Positions 26,532 through 34,582 of a DNA stretch of 64,000 nucleotides are shown here, piece by piece. This DNA comes from Microbacterium gorillae (GTDB lineage Bacteria; Actinomycetota; Actinomycetes; Actinomycetales; Microbacteriaceae): the NCBI RefSeq assembly GCF_000826185.2, contig NZ_LN648875.1, forward strand, positions 1-64,000. The letters run 5' to 3'. The position numbers and the translations under genes were made by a program. Numbering within the stretch: position 1 is the first letter of the stretch; every line of letters starts with the position of its first letter. The notes below the pieces were generated by a model. It saw only the letters and a program-made list of their open reading frames with translations. It did not search any database and was not told where the DNA came from.

Positions 26532-27422
26532 TCAGTGGTCGCCGGCGAGCGCGTCGTTGATCTGCGCGAGCCGGACCTGGCGCGGACCGTCGTTGCGCTC
26601 GGTTCCGGTCGCGACCGGGCGCCCCGGCGTGTTCGACCATGCGCTCCACGAGCCCGGGTACAGCGCCACGTGGCGTCCGGCGATGTCCGCGGCGAGGGCC
26701 GCCTGCGCCGCCGTGACCCCGGAACCGCAGTACACCGCGACCGCTTCATCCTCGGTCGCGCCGACGGCGTCGAACGCGGCGGCGATCTCCTCGGCAGCGC
26801 GGAACGTGCCGTCCGGATTCAGGTAGTTCGACGCGGGCAGGTTGACGGCGCCGGGAATGTGTCCGGCGACCGGGTCCAGGGGTTCCGTCTCCCCGCGGTA
26901 GCGCTCGGCCGCGCGGACGTCGACGAGCACCCCGTGCTCGGGCCAGACGCCCGCATCGGCGATGTCGATGCCGTTGGGCGTCCCCCGCAGGGTGGCATCG
27001 CCGGGCTCCGGCGTGACTTCCCCGGTCTCCAGGTCTCCACCCGCCGCCTGCCATGCTGTCAGCCCACCGTCGAGCACCCGGACATCGATTCCGCTGCCGC
27101 GCAGCAGCCACCAGGCGCGGGCCGCGCCCATCGTGGTGCCGCCGTCGTAGACCACGACGGTGTCGCCGTGGTTCACGCCCCACCGCCGGACGGCCGTCTG
27201 CAGTGTCTCGCAGGACGGTAACGGGTGGCGTCCGTCGGAGGGCGCTCCGTGGGTGGCCAGCTCGGTGTCGTGATCGGCGTACACCGCACCGGGGATGTGT
27301 CCGGCGCGATGGTCGTCCGATCCGTCCGGCTTGTCCAGGCGGTAGCGCACGTCCACGAGGCGCGGCGGTCGCGCGCCGGCGAGCAGTTCGGCCAGGTCCG
27401 CAGCGGAGACGAGTGCGCTCAT
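26532..27422 (-). CDS. sseA: Sulfurtransferase, 3-mercaptopyruvate type (tandem rhodanese)
   Basis: A 296-residue protein with two rhodanese domains. The first, inactive one holds LVDVRYRLDKPDG, GHIPGAVYAD and GDTVVVYDGG. The second has GHIPGAVNLP and the active-site loop CGSGVTA with Cys at about 232; CG(S/T)GVTA favours mercaptopyruvate over thiosulfate. It transfers sulfur to thiols or cyanide. The start at 27422 is the ATG beginning SALVSAADL. It is convergent with the hydrolase (two bases between stops) and divergent from the Gfo gene. Confidence 0.92.
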   Translation of the reverse strand: MSALVSAADLAELLAGARPPRLVDVRYRLDKPDGSDDHRAGHIPGAVYADHDTELATHGAPSDGRHPLPSCETLQTAVRRWGVNHGDTVVVYDGGTTMGAARAWWLLRGSGIDVRVLDGGLTAWQAAGGDLETGEVTPEPGDATLRGTPNGIDIADAGVWPEHGVLVDVRAAERYRGETEPLDPVAGHIPGAVNLPASNYLNPDGTFRAAEEIAAAFDAVGATEDEAVAVYCGSGVTAAQAALAADIAGRHVALYPGSWSAWSNTPGRPVATGTERNDGPRQVRLAQINDALAGDH

Positions 27423-27452
27423 GAGTCCATCCTGCACCGATACGCTCGGGGC

Positions 27453-28442
27453 ATGACAGCACTTCGTTGGGGAATTCTCGCCACCGGCGGCATCGCGCAC
27501 GCGTTCACGGCCGACCTCCGAACCGCGGGACTGACGGTCACCGCCGTCGGGTCACGCTCCGCCGAGCGCGCTGCGGCCTTCGCCGCGGAGTTCGACATCC
27601 CCCGCGCGCACGGCTCCTACGAGGACCTCGCCGCAGAGCCCGACGTCGACATCGTCTACATCGCCACCCCGCACCCCCAGCACCTCGACCCGGCGCTGCT
27701 GATGATCGCGGCGGGCAAGCACGTCCTCGTGGAGAAGGCCTTCACCGCCAACGCCGCGGAAGCCGCACGTATCCGCGACGCGGCCGCGGCGGCCGGAGTC
27801 CTCGCCATGGAGGCGATGTGGACCCGGTACCTGCCGCACATGGTGCGCCTCCGCGAGATCGTCGCCTCCGGCGTGCTGGGCTCCGTCCGCGGACTCATCG
27901 CCGACCACACCCAGCGCCTCCCTGACGATCCGGCGCACCGCCTGAACAACCTCGAGCTCGGTGGCGGCGCGCTTCTCGACCTCGGCATCTATCCGATCTC
28001 CTTCGCGTGGGACCTCTTCGGTGCACCCGAGCGTGTGCAGGCGCTGGCGACGCTGAAGGACACCGGCGCGGATGCTGACGTCGCCGTCCAGATGCAGTTC
28101 GGCGGTGGCGCGATCGCATCGACCTTCTCCTCATCCATGGCGCGCGGACGCAACCAGGCCATCGTGCTCGGCAGCGACGCGTCCATCCACGTCGACGGCG
28201 TGTTCTACGCCGGGACCTCGTTCCGCGTCATCGCGAGCGACGGCGACGTCCTCGAGGAGTACGCCTCGGACTTCCCCGGACGGGGAATGCAGTTCCAGGC
28301 CCTCGCGGCCGAGCGACTGGTGGCGGCCGGCGACCTGCAGGGCGATGTCCTGAGCATCGATGAGACCGTGGCGATCATGGGAACCCTCGATGAGATCCGC
28401 CGCCAGATCGGGGTCGTCTACCCTGCGGACGCACGCGGCTGA
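27453..28442 (+). CDS. Gfo/Idh/MocA-family oxidoreductase
   Basis: A 329-residue NAD(P)-dependent dehydrogenase: N-terminal Rossmann ILATGGIAHAFTADL, IVYIATPHPQHLD, the catalytic-lysine motif HVLVEKAFTANA near 95, and MEAMWTRYLPHM. The C-terminal sheet domain has GGGALLDLGIYPISFA. The sequence resembles dimeric dihydrodiol/xylose dehydrogenase-like members, but the sugar or diol substrate cannot be fixed. It has a leaderless-type promoter (TACGCT, six bases, ATG). It is followed after 13 bases by the NYN gene. Confidence 0.92.
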   Translation: MTALRWGILATGGIAHAFTADLRTAGLTVTAVGSRSAERAAAFAAEFDIPRAHGSYEDLAAEPDVDIVYIATPHPQHLDPALLMIAAGKHVLVEKAFTANAAEAARIRDAAAAAGVLAMEAMWTRYLPHMVRLREIVASGVLGSVRGLIADHTQRLPDDPAHRLNNLELGGGALLDLGIYPISFAWDLFGAPERVQALATLKDTGADADVAVQMQFGGGAIASTFSSSMARGRNQAIVLGSDASIHVDGVFYAGTSFRVIASDGDVLEEYASDFPGRGMQFQALAAERLVAAGDLQGDVLSIDETVAIMGTLDEIRRQIGVVYPADARG

Positions 28443-28455
28443 GAGAATCGATCAC

Positions 28456-29319
28456 ATGTCCGATCAGACCAACGCCCGCGTCGCGGTGTACCTCGACTTC
28501 GACAACATCGTGATGAGCTGGTACGACAGCGTGCACGGCCGTAACGCGTACGCGAAGGACCGGCAGGCGATCGCCACCGACCCGCAGGCGCCGGAGATCG
28601 CCGAGCGTCTCGCCGCCGCACGCGTGGACGTCGGCGCGATCATCGACTTCGCCGCCGGCTTCGGCACCCTCGTGCTCACGCGCGCCTACGCCGATTGGTC
28701 CTCCCCCGTCAACGCCGAGTACCGCGACCAGCTCGTCGCCCGCGCCGTGGACCTCGTGCAGCTGTTCCCCGCCGCGGCCTACGCCAAGAACGGCGCCGAC
28801 ATCCGTCTCGCCGTCGACACGGTGGAGGACATGTTCCGCCTCCCCGACCTCACCCACGTCGTGGTGGTCGCGGGCGACTCGGACTACGTTCCGCTCGCGC
28901 AGCGCTGCAAGCGCCTGGGGCGCTACGTCGTCGGCGTCGGCGTGGCCGGGTCCACCGCCAAGTCCCTCGCCGCCGCGTGCGATGAGTTCGCCAGCTACGA
29001 CACCCTGCCGGGCGTCGCCCCGGCGGTCCGGGAGGTCCCGGTCGCCGAGCCGAAACGCAAGCAGCGCCGCTCCAAGGATTCCGTCGAGGACACCGCCACC
29101 AAGCTCCTGGAGCGCGCTCTGCGTCTCGGCCAGGAGAAGGAGGACACCGAGTGGCTGCACGCCTCCGCGGTGAAGCAGCACATGCGCCGGATGGACCCGT
29201 CCTTCAGCGAGAAGGCCCTCGGATTCAAGACGTTCTCCGACTTCGTGAAGGCTCGGGACGCCGTCGCCGAGCTCGAGGAGACCGGCCACGAGCGTTTGGT
29301 CCGCCTCCGCGAGGGCTGA
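28456..29319 (+). CDS. NYN-domain RNase with C-terminal OST-HTH/LOTUS domain
   Basis: A 287-residue protein. The N-terminal NYN (PIN-like) nuclease fold has VAVYLDFDNIVMSWYD with acidic residues near 14-16, KNGADIRLAVDTVEDM near 115, and VVVAGDSDYVPLAQR, the metal-binding aspartates of the family. After a basic linker (EPKRKQRRSK) comes an OST-HTH/LOTUS-like domain near 225-285 (EWLHASAVKQHMRRMDPSFSEKALGFKTFSDFVKARD). This is the Limkain-b1/DUF88 arrangement, thought to be RNA-directed. It follows the Gfo gene closely. The RNA target is unknown. Confidence 0.9.
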   Translation: MSDQTNARVAVYLDFDNIVMSWYDSVHGRNAYAKDRQAIATDPQAPEIAERLAAARVDVGAIIDFAAGFGTLVLTRAYADWSSPVNAEYRDQLVARAVDLVQLFPAAAYAKNGADIRLAVDTVEDMFRLPDLTHVVVVAGDSDYVPLAQRCKRLGRYVVGVGVAGSTAKSLAAACDEFASYDTLPGVAPAVREVPVAEPKRKQRRSKDSVEDTATKLLERALRLGQEKEDTEWLHASAVKQHMRRMDPSFSEKALGFKTFSDFVKARDAVAELEETGHERLVRLREG

Positions 29320-29325
29320 ACCCAC

Positions 29326-30126
29326 TCAGGCGTGATCGGGCCGGAGCTTGTAGTACCCGCAGAACGCCACGTTCTCCTTCGGGACACCGCAGCCGGACAC
29401 CAGGTGGCGCCGCGCGCCCGTCGCGAGTCGGGACTCCCCCGCGGAGAACGCCCGCACGGTCGGCGCGGGCACCAGTGCGGTGACCTCCTCGAGCGCGCGA
29501 GTCCCCGGACGATCGCCGCCCGATCGGATGATCCAGCGGACGTCGACGCCGTCCGGCGCCTCGTCCGGCTGCACGTCGTCCGCGGCGGGCACCTCGATGA
29601 CGGCCGTTCCCGTCGCGTTCCGGTCGAGGTCCCGGAGGATGCCGAGCACGGCCGGCATCGCACTCTCGTCACCGACGAGCAGCACGTCGGCAGCGTCCTT
29701 GTGCCGGAACCCGGCGCCCTGGTCGATGAGCCCGACGGTGTCGCCGACGGGCAGTCGCTCGGCCCAGGGACCGGCGATGCCGACACCGCCGTGGATGACG
29801 AAATCGACGTCCAGCTCCGCGGTGTCCGGGCGGAACTCGCGCACGGTGTAGTTGCGGATCACCGGACGCGTCGAGCGCGGCAGGGTGAGGTACTTGAGGT
29901 AGCCGGACACCCCGAAGCGGTCGGAGAGATTGTCGAAGCGCGCGGCGTCGGAGGTCGGCACAGCCAGGCGGAACCACTGGTCGAAGCCGACGTGCTCCCA
30001 GTCCGCGAGCGCGTCCCCGCCGAGCGTGATCCGGATCACGTGGGACGAGATCCGTTCGGCGCGGGTGACGTCGGCCACCACCAGCCCGGTGGACGCGTGC
30101 GTCACGGCGATGTTCGACGAGACCAT
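29326..30126 (-). CDS. Siderophore-interacting protein (FAD-linked ferric-siderophore reductase)
   Basis: A 266-residue ViuB/SIP-family flavoprotein. It has the FAD-binding barrel with RNYTVREFRPDTAELDVDFV and HGGVGIAGPWAERLPVGD, a LVGDESAMPAVLGIL NAD-binding start, and the C-terminal GYYKLRPDHA. It reduces imported ferric siderophore so iron is released in the cytoplasm. The ATG at 30126 has a clear GAAGGAGA ribosome site, and a DtxR-type iron box lies just upstream, fitting iron-starvation control. It is convergent with the NYN gene. Confidence 0.93.
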   Translation of the reverse strand: MVSSNIAVTHASTGLVVADVTRAERISSHVIRITLGGDALADWEHVGFDQWFRLAVPTSDAARFDNLSDRFGVSGYLKYLTLPRSTRPVIRNYTVREFRPDTAELDVDFVIHGGVGIAGPWAERLPVGDTVGLIDQGAGFRHKDAADVLLVGDESAMPAVLGILRDLDRNATGTAVIEVPAADDVQPDEAPDGVDVRWIIRSGGDRPGTRALEEVTALVPAPTVRAFSAGESRLATGARRHLVSGCGVPKENVAFCGYYKLRPDHA

Positions 30127-30136
30127 GGCATCTCCT

Positions 30137-30155
30137 TCAGGTAAGGGCACCCTAA
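30137..30155 (-). promoter_or_regulatory. DtxR/IdeR-type iron box
   Basis: The 19 bp site read on the minus strand as TTAGGGTGCCCTTACCTGA matches the DtxR/IdeR consensus (TTAGG...CCTAA dyad) at about 13 of 19 positions. It lies 10-28 bases before the siderophore-interacting gene, where an iron-bound repressor would block initiation. Confidence 0.65.
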
Positions 30156-30252
30156 CTTTATGCCACCCCCACACCCCGCACCACCGCGCCGCCCGAAGCG
30201 GCCCTCGGATTCATGAAGTGCGGTAGGCCTCCGTCTGGAGGGAGAGGCGTCC

Positions 30253-30894
30253 TCAGCGCTCGAAGGCAAGCTTGCCGGCGAGGCCGATCATGGCGATGCC
30301 GCCACCGGCCTTGAGGTATTTCATGCGCCGCGGTCGGCGCTGGAACCAGCCCCCGAGCGCGCCGGCGGCGAAGACCCAGATCGTCTCGATGACCACCTGC
30401 GCGACACCGCCGGTGATGCCGATGATGGCCATTTGGACGGTGGGGTGGCCGAGGTTGTGGTCAACGAACTGGGGCAGGATCGCCATGAGGGAGACGATGC
30501 TCTTGGGATTGGCGACGCCGACGATGAATCCTTGGCGGATGGCCGCGATCCCGGTCGTTTGAGACTGGCGGGTCGTTGTCCGGTGCTGGTCGGGCTCGCC
30601 ACGGAACGCTGATCGCAGCGCCTGAATGCCGAGCCACAACAGGTAGCATGCACCGGCGATCTTGACGACCAGGAAGAGTTCCGCGGATGCCGCAACGATG
30701 GCTCCCAGACCGGCGAGAACCAGGGCGAGCAGGACCATGCCACCCAGGGTGTTTCCCAGCACGATCCACATCGCTGATCGCCGTCCTCGCGTGATGGCGC
30801 GGCTCGTCTCCAGGAGCACCGACGGGCCAGGTATTGCCGACAGCAGGGCGGACAGGAGAAGGAAGCCGATCACGAGAGTGGGGCTCACGAGCAC
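30253..30894 (-). CDS. LysE/RhtB-family amino-acid exporter
   Basis: A 213-residue protein with six hydrophobic segments and the family's N-terminal motif (LLSALLSAIPGPSVLLETSRAITRGRRSAMWIVLGNTLGG), then IRQGFIVGVANPKSIVSLMAILPQFVD. It exports amino acids or related small molecules; the substrate is open. Codon use seems less GC-extreme than neighbours, which may mean transfer, but I have not measured it. The start is GTG at 30894 or the in-frame GTG at 30888; neither has a strong ribosome site. No clear partner gene. Confidence 0.9.
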   Translation of the reverse strand: MLVSPTLVIGFLLLSALLSAIPGPSVLLETSRAITRGRRSAMWIVLGNTLGGMVLLALVLAGLGAIVAASAELFLVVKIAGACYLLWLGIQALRSAFRGEPDQHRTTTRQSQTTGIAAIRQGFIVGVANPKSIVSLMAILPQFVDHNLGHPTVQMAIIGITGGVAQVVIETIWVFAAGALGGWFQRRPRRMKYLKAGGGIAMIGLAGKLAFER

Positions 30895-31008
30895 CCTGCG
30901 AAGGCTAGCAACTGCTGGTCAGAAGTACACCACCTGCCCTGCTCGAGGCCTGGTGTCCCTCCCCCTTGGGAGACGCGGGTTACGGACGGGCCTCGATAGG
31001 CTCGGGGG

Positions 31009-32115
31009 ATGGCATCAGCGCGCATCCTCGAGGACGACACCACGCAGGACGTGGACCGCAGCGACGACGACTACGAGCGCTGGCTGACCGAGGCCATCCG
31101 CGCGGTGGACGCCGACGCCGTCCGCAGCGCCGACACCCACCTGCTGCGTTTCCCCCTGCCGCCGGAGTGGAACATCGACCTCTATCTCAAGGACGAGTCC
31201 ACCCACCCCACCGGGAGCCTCAAGCACCGCCTTGCGCGCTCGCTGTTCCTCTACGGCCTGGTGAACGGCTGGATCCGTCCGGGGCTGCCGGTCATCGAGG
31301 CGTCGTCCGGCTCGACGGCCGTGTCCGAGGCTTACTTCGCGCGTCTCATCGGCGTGCCGTTCATCGCCGTGGTGCCGCGGACGACGAGCGCGGAGAAGAC
31401 GCGCCTGATCGAGTTCGAGGGCGGTCAATTGCACTTCGTCGACGACCCGCGGACGGTCTACGTCGAATCCGCGCGCCTCGCCGCCGAGACCGGCGGACAC
31501 TTCATCGACCAGTTCACGTACGCCGAGCGCGCCACCGACTGGCGCGGCAACAACAACGTCGCGGACTCGATCTTCACGCAGATGCGCGCCGAGCGGCACC
31601 CGGTCCCGTCCTGGATCGTCACGACCGCCGGCACCGGGGGCACGTCCGCCACGATCGGCCGGTACACCCGGTACACCCGGCGCGACACACGGATCTGCGT
31701 CGCGGACCCGGAGAACTCCTGCTTCTTCGACGGCTGGAGCACCGCGGACGCCGGTGTCTCCTGCGACACCCCGTCCCGGATCGAGGGCATCGGACGCCCC
31801 CGCATGGAGCCGAGCTTCGTCGCCGGCGTCATCGATCGGATGATGAAGGTCCCGGACGCGGCCTCCATCGCCGCGATCCAGGAGCTCGCCGCGCGCACCG
31901 GCCGCCGCGCCGGCGGATCGACCGGAACCGGACTGTGGGCCGCGTTCCGCATCATCGCGGAGATGCGCGCTCGCGGCGAGTCCGGCAGCGTCCTCACTCT
32001 GCTCTGCGACTCCGGGGACCGCTACACCGATCGCTACTACTCCGACACCTGGCTCGCCCAGCAGGGCATTCAGACGGCGTCGTACCGCGAACTCATCGCG
32101 GATCTGCTGGACTGA
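31009..32115 (+). CDS. cds1: PLP-dependent L-cysteine desulfhydrase (Cds1-like)
   Basis: A 368-residue fold-type II PLP enzyme. It closely follows M. tuberculosis Cds1 (Rv3684) from memory of that sequence: [35 protein letters not shown] with the PLP lysine at about 72, [38 protein letters not shown] and ADPENS. Cds1 converts cysteine to H2S, pyruvate and ammonia and affects redox balance. A leaderless promoter (TAGGCT at 30997-31002, six bases, ATG) is visible. An oxidoreductase follows four bases after the stop. Confidence 0.88.
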   Translation: MASARILEDDTTQDVDRSDDDYERWLTEAIRAVDADAVRSADTHLLRFPLPPEWNIDLYLKDESTHPTGSLKHRLARSLFLYGLVNGWIRPGLPVIEASSGSTAVSEAYFARLIGVPFIAVVPRTTSAEKTRLIEFEGGQLHFVDDPRTVYVESARLAAETGGHFIDQFTYAERATDWRGNNNVADSIFTQMRAERHPVPSWIVTTAGTGGTSATIGRYTRYTRRDTRICVADPENSCFFDGWSTADAGVSCDTPSRIEGIGRPRMEPSFVAGVIDRMMKVPDAASIAAIQELAARTGRRAGGSTGTGLWAAFRIIAEMRARGESGSVLTLLCDSGDRYTDRYYSDTWLAQQGIQTASYRELIADLLD

Positions 32116-32119
32116 GCCC

Positions 32120-32983
32120 ATGCGCGTCGGCATCGTCATCCTCCCCCAGCTGCCCTGGCGTGAGCAGCGCCACCTCTGGCGACGGGCGGAGGAGTACGGC
32201 TTCGCCACCGCGTACACGTACGACCACCTGTCCTGGCGCTCGCTCACGGACGAACCCTGGGGTGCGACGATCCCGACACTGACGGCGGCGGCGACCGCGA
32301 CCGAGCGCATCGGCATCGGCACGTTCGTCGCGTCGCCGAACTTCCGCCACCCGGTGCCGTTCGCGAAGGACATCGCGACCCTCGATGACATCAGCGGGGG
32401 CCGCGTCGTGCTCGGCCTCGGCGCCGGCGGCACGGGATTCGACGCGACCGTGCTCGGCGGGTCCGTCCTGGAGCCGAAGCCCCGCCACGGACGCTTCATC
32501 GACTTCGCCGAGACGCTGGACGTGCTGCTGCGCGGCGAGACGGACGGTCCGATCTCGCATCACGGTCCGTGGTTCACCGCGCATGAAACCCGGATGGTGG
32601 GTGAGCCGACGCGAACCCCACGCGTCCCGTTCCTCATCGCCGCGAACGGCCCCCGGGGCCTCCGGCTGGCCGCCCGCCTCGGCCAGGGCTGGGTCACCAC
32701 CGGCGCTGACGGCGCCACGGGCGAGGACTGGTGGAACTCCGTCGCCCGGCTATCGACGCGGATGGACGAGACCCTCGCCGCCACGGGCCGCACCGAGCCG
32801 TTGGAGCGTGTGCTGTCGCTGGACTCGGGCGGGTACTCTCTGACCTCCGCCGCCCACTACCGCGATGCCGTGGCGCGCGCCGAGTCCCTCGGCTTCACCG
32901 AGGTCGTGGTGCACTGGCCCCGCCCGGACGGCATCTACGCCGGCTCCGACTCCATCCTGGACGAGATCGCCCCCAATGTCTGA
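32120..32983 (+). CDS. LLM-class flavin-dependent oxidoreductase
   Basis: A 287-residue luciferase-like monooxygenase-family protein with a TIM-barrel pattern: MRVGIVILPQLPW, GFATAYTYDHLSWR, ERIGIGTFVASPNFRHPV, DDISGGRVVLGLGAGG, RTPRVPFLIAANGPRGLRLAARLGQGWVTTG. F420- or FMN-dependent; the sequence does not settle which, and the substrate is unknown. It is four bases downstream of cds1 and so probably cotranscribed, which hints at a link to sulfur metabolism. Confidence 0.9.
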   Translation: MRVGIVILPQLPWREQRHLWRRAEEYGFATAYTYDHLSWRSLTDEPWGATIPTLTAAATATERIGIGTFVASPNFRHPVPFAKDIATLDDISGGRVVLGLGAGGTGFDATVLGGSVLEPKPRHGRFIDFAETLDVLLRGETDGPISHHGPWFTAHETRMVGEPTRTPRVPFLIAANGPRGLRLAARLGQGWVTTGADGATGEDWWNSVARLSTRMDETLAATGRTEPLERVLSLDSGGYSLTSAAHYRDAVARAESLGFTEVVVHWPRPDGIYAGSDSILDEIAPNV

Positions 32984-33004
32984 CCCCGGACGCCCGATCT
33001 CCTG

Positions 33005-33105
33005 GGTTCTGCAGGATCACGTGACGTCTGCAGGACGGGTGCCCGCGTCGTTCTCCGAACCGAGCCTCCGCCGTTCCTGCGCAACCGGAAATATCCTGCA
33101 GAACC
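33005..33105. repeat. 101 bp intergenic stem-loop between convergent genes
   Basis: Perfect 13 bp outer arms (GGTTCTGCAGGAT at 33005-33017, complement at 33093-33105) flank 75 bp that contains further weak nested pairing: a second TCTGCAGGA at 33027, a complementary TTCCTGC block near 33074, and a central GTTC-TCC-GAAC. It lies after the LLM oxidoreductase and before the DUF1684 stop, where a bidirectional terminator would be expected. Confidence 0.65.
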
Positions 33106-33186
33106 ACAAAGCCGGTGCCGGGACCGGGTTGGTCGGCGGCGCGGTGACGCACCACGCCCGATCCGGGGCGAAGGATCCCCGGGGTG

Positions 33187-33918
33187 TCAGTGCAGCTCGA
33201 AGCCGGGGGCGAAGACGGGAAGCTTCTCCCCCGCGCGGACGGGAGCGGGGAGGCGGTTCGACAGCGGCGGCAGCGGGCAGTTGAACTGTGTCGAGAAGCC
33301 GCAGGGCGGGATCACGGCGCGGGTGAAGTCCACCTCCACAGGCACGGACTCACCCGCGCTCAACTGCCGCCACTGCGGCGGCAGCGTGACGTAAAGGAAG
33401 CGTCCGGTCGGGTAGCTCTCCGAGCCGGTCGTGCCGTCCGCGAAGACGAGCTGCACGACGTCGTCCTCATCCGCGTTGAACGCGACCAGGCGCTGTTCGA
33501 CGCCGTCGATGGTGAACACCACGTCCCCCGACGCGCCGTGGGTGCGCACGCGTCCGCCGTCGCGCATGTGCTCGAACGGGACCAGACGGTCTTCGGCGAC
33601 CAGCTCGAAGCGCCCCGGGAGCACCCACCGCTCGTCGTACGGGTAGACGTCGATGCCCTGGAACGCGGACGCCGCCGGCGAATCAGCCAGCCACACCCGG
33701 ACGCCCTCCTGCGGACGTCCGGTTTCCGGGTCATCGCGCTGCAGGCGGGTCACCACGGCGTCGGCCGGCAGTCCGTCCCGCGCTGCCTCGTCCGACAGCG
33801 GCTCCTCGTCCGGACGATTCCACACCGTGCGCACGAGCGCCAGCGGGCCGCGTGGCCCGGTGACCTCCGCCTCACGGTCGCGGCGGAAAGCGTCGTATTC
33901 GTCCTGCTGGATGCTCAC
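33187..33918 (-). CDS. DUF1684 domain protein
   Basis: About 243 residues from the GTG at 33918; an in-frame ATG at 33936 would add six. The family is recognised by the C-terminal half: TGRFLYVTLPP, then VDFTRAVIPPCGFSTQFNCPLPP and NRLPAPVRAGEK, which match the conserved DUF1684 core (DFN-A-NPPC-F-CPLPP-N-L). The N-terminus (SIQQDEYDAFRRDREAEV) is the family's helical lead-in. No biochemical function is established. It is convergent with the LLM gene and separated from it by the 101 bp hairpin. Confidence 0.88.
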   Translation of the reverse strand: MSIQQDEYDAFRRDREAEVTGPRGPLALVRTVWNRPDEEPLSDEAARDGLPADAVVTRLQRDDPETGRPQEGVRVWLADSPAASAFQGIDVYPYDERWVLPGRFELVAEDRLVPFEHMRDGGRVRTHGASGDVVFTIDGVEQRLVAFNADEDDVVQLVFADGTTGSESYPTGRFLYVTLPPQWRQLSAGESVPVEVDFTRAVIPPCGFSTQFNCPLPPLSNRLPAPVRAGEKLPVFAPGFELH

Positions 33919-33987
33919 CGCACCATTCCATCGCATCGCGGACCACGACACGAACGCGATGCCGCCGTATGACGCCCGGACGCAAGG

Positions 33988-34015
33988 ATTCCGCACCGTC
34001 GTGACGGTGCGGAAT
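33988..34015 (-). terminator. Terminator hairpin after the small membrane protein gene
   Basis: A perfect 13 bp inverted repeat (ATTCCGCACCGTC, GT, complement) lies 13 bases past the stop of the gene at 34028-34429. Confidence 0.75.
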
Positions 34016-34027
34016 TCGATCCGGCGC

Positions 34028-34429
34028 TCACTCGCCGTCGCGCGGAGCGGTGAACAGCATCGCGCTGACCCCGGCGACGATGAGGAAGGCGAGGCCGGCG
34101 AGGAGCGCGACCGCCCAGAGTTGACCGAATGCCGCGAGGCCCAGCGCCACGGAGTACAGCGCCAGCGTGACGCCGACCAGCCCGAGCGCGGCGACGTTGG
34201 TCACGAGCCGGCCGGCTCGCCGGTCCACTCCGCGGGAAAGAGTCATGGCCAAGGCCGCGAAAGCGGCAGCGAGGAGAAGGCTCGTCGCCGGCGGACCGTC
34301 CAACCGCATCGCGGCCGGAGCGATGAAGGCCGCCGCGGCGGCGCCGAACAGGGTGCCGACGGCCCACGGGCTGCGGGCGATTCGAGGTGCCTCGGTGGAG
34401 GGGTGCGGGAGTCGAGTCGTGGTGTCCAT
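34028..34429 (-). CDS. Small four-helix membrane protein, function unknown
   Basis: A 133-residue protein with a short polar N-terminus (MDTTTRLPHPSTEAPRI) and four hydrophobic segments (WAVGTLFGAAAAAFIAPAAM; TSLLLAAAFAALAM; LVTNVAALGLVGVTLALYSV; QLWAVALLAGLAFLIVAGV). No family recognised. TAGCGT seven bases before the ATG (34442-34437) suggests a leaderless transcript, and a terminator follows. Probably monocistronic. Confidence 0.7.
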   Translation of the reverse strand: MDTTTRLPHPSTEAPRIARSPWAVGTLFGAAAAAFIAPAAMRLDGPPATSLLLAAAFAALAMTLSRGVDRRAGRLVTNVAALGLVGVTLALYSVALGLAAFGQLWAVALLAGLAFLIVAGVSAMLFTAPRDGE

Positions 34430-34543
34430 GTCTTCGACGCTAACTACGCTCTGACCGGGCCGGAAGAGCGCGGAGCCAAGACCGATCCAACGGCGGAGGG
34501 GGCCGTCATCCCCGAGATGTACGCCACCTCCGACGGACAGCGG

Positions 34544-34575
34544 AGAGCCCCGCCGACGCGTGTCGGCGGGGCTCT
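34544..34575 (-). terminator. Strong terminator hairpin after the clp gene
   Basis: A perfect 14 bp stem (AGAGCCCCGCCGAC and its complement) with a four-base loop, eight bases beyond the Clp stop. Confidence 0.85.
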
Positions 34576-34582
34576 GTGCGGG

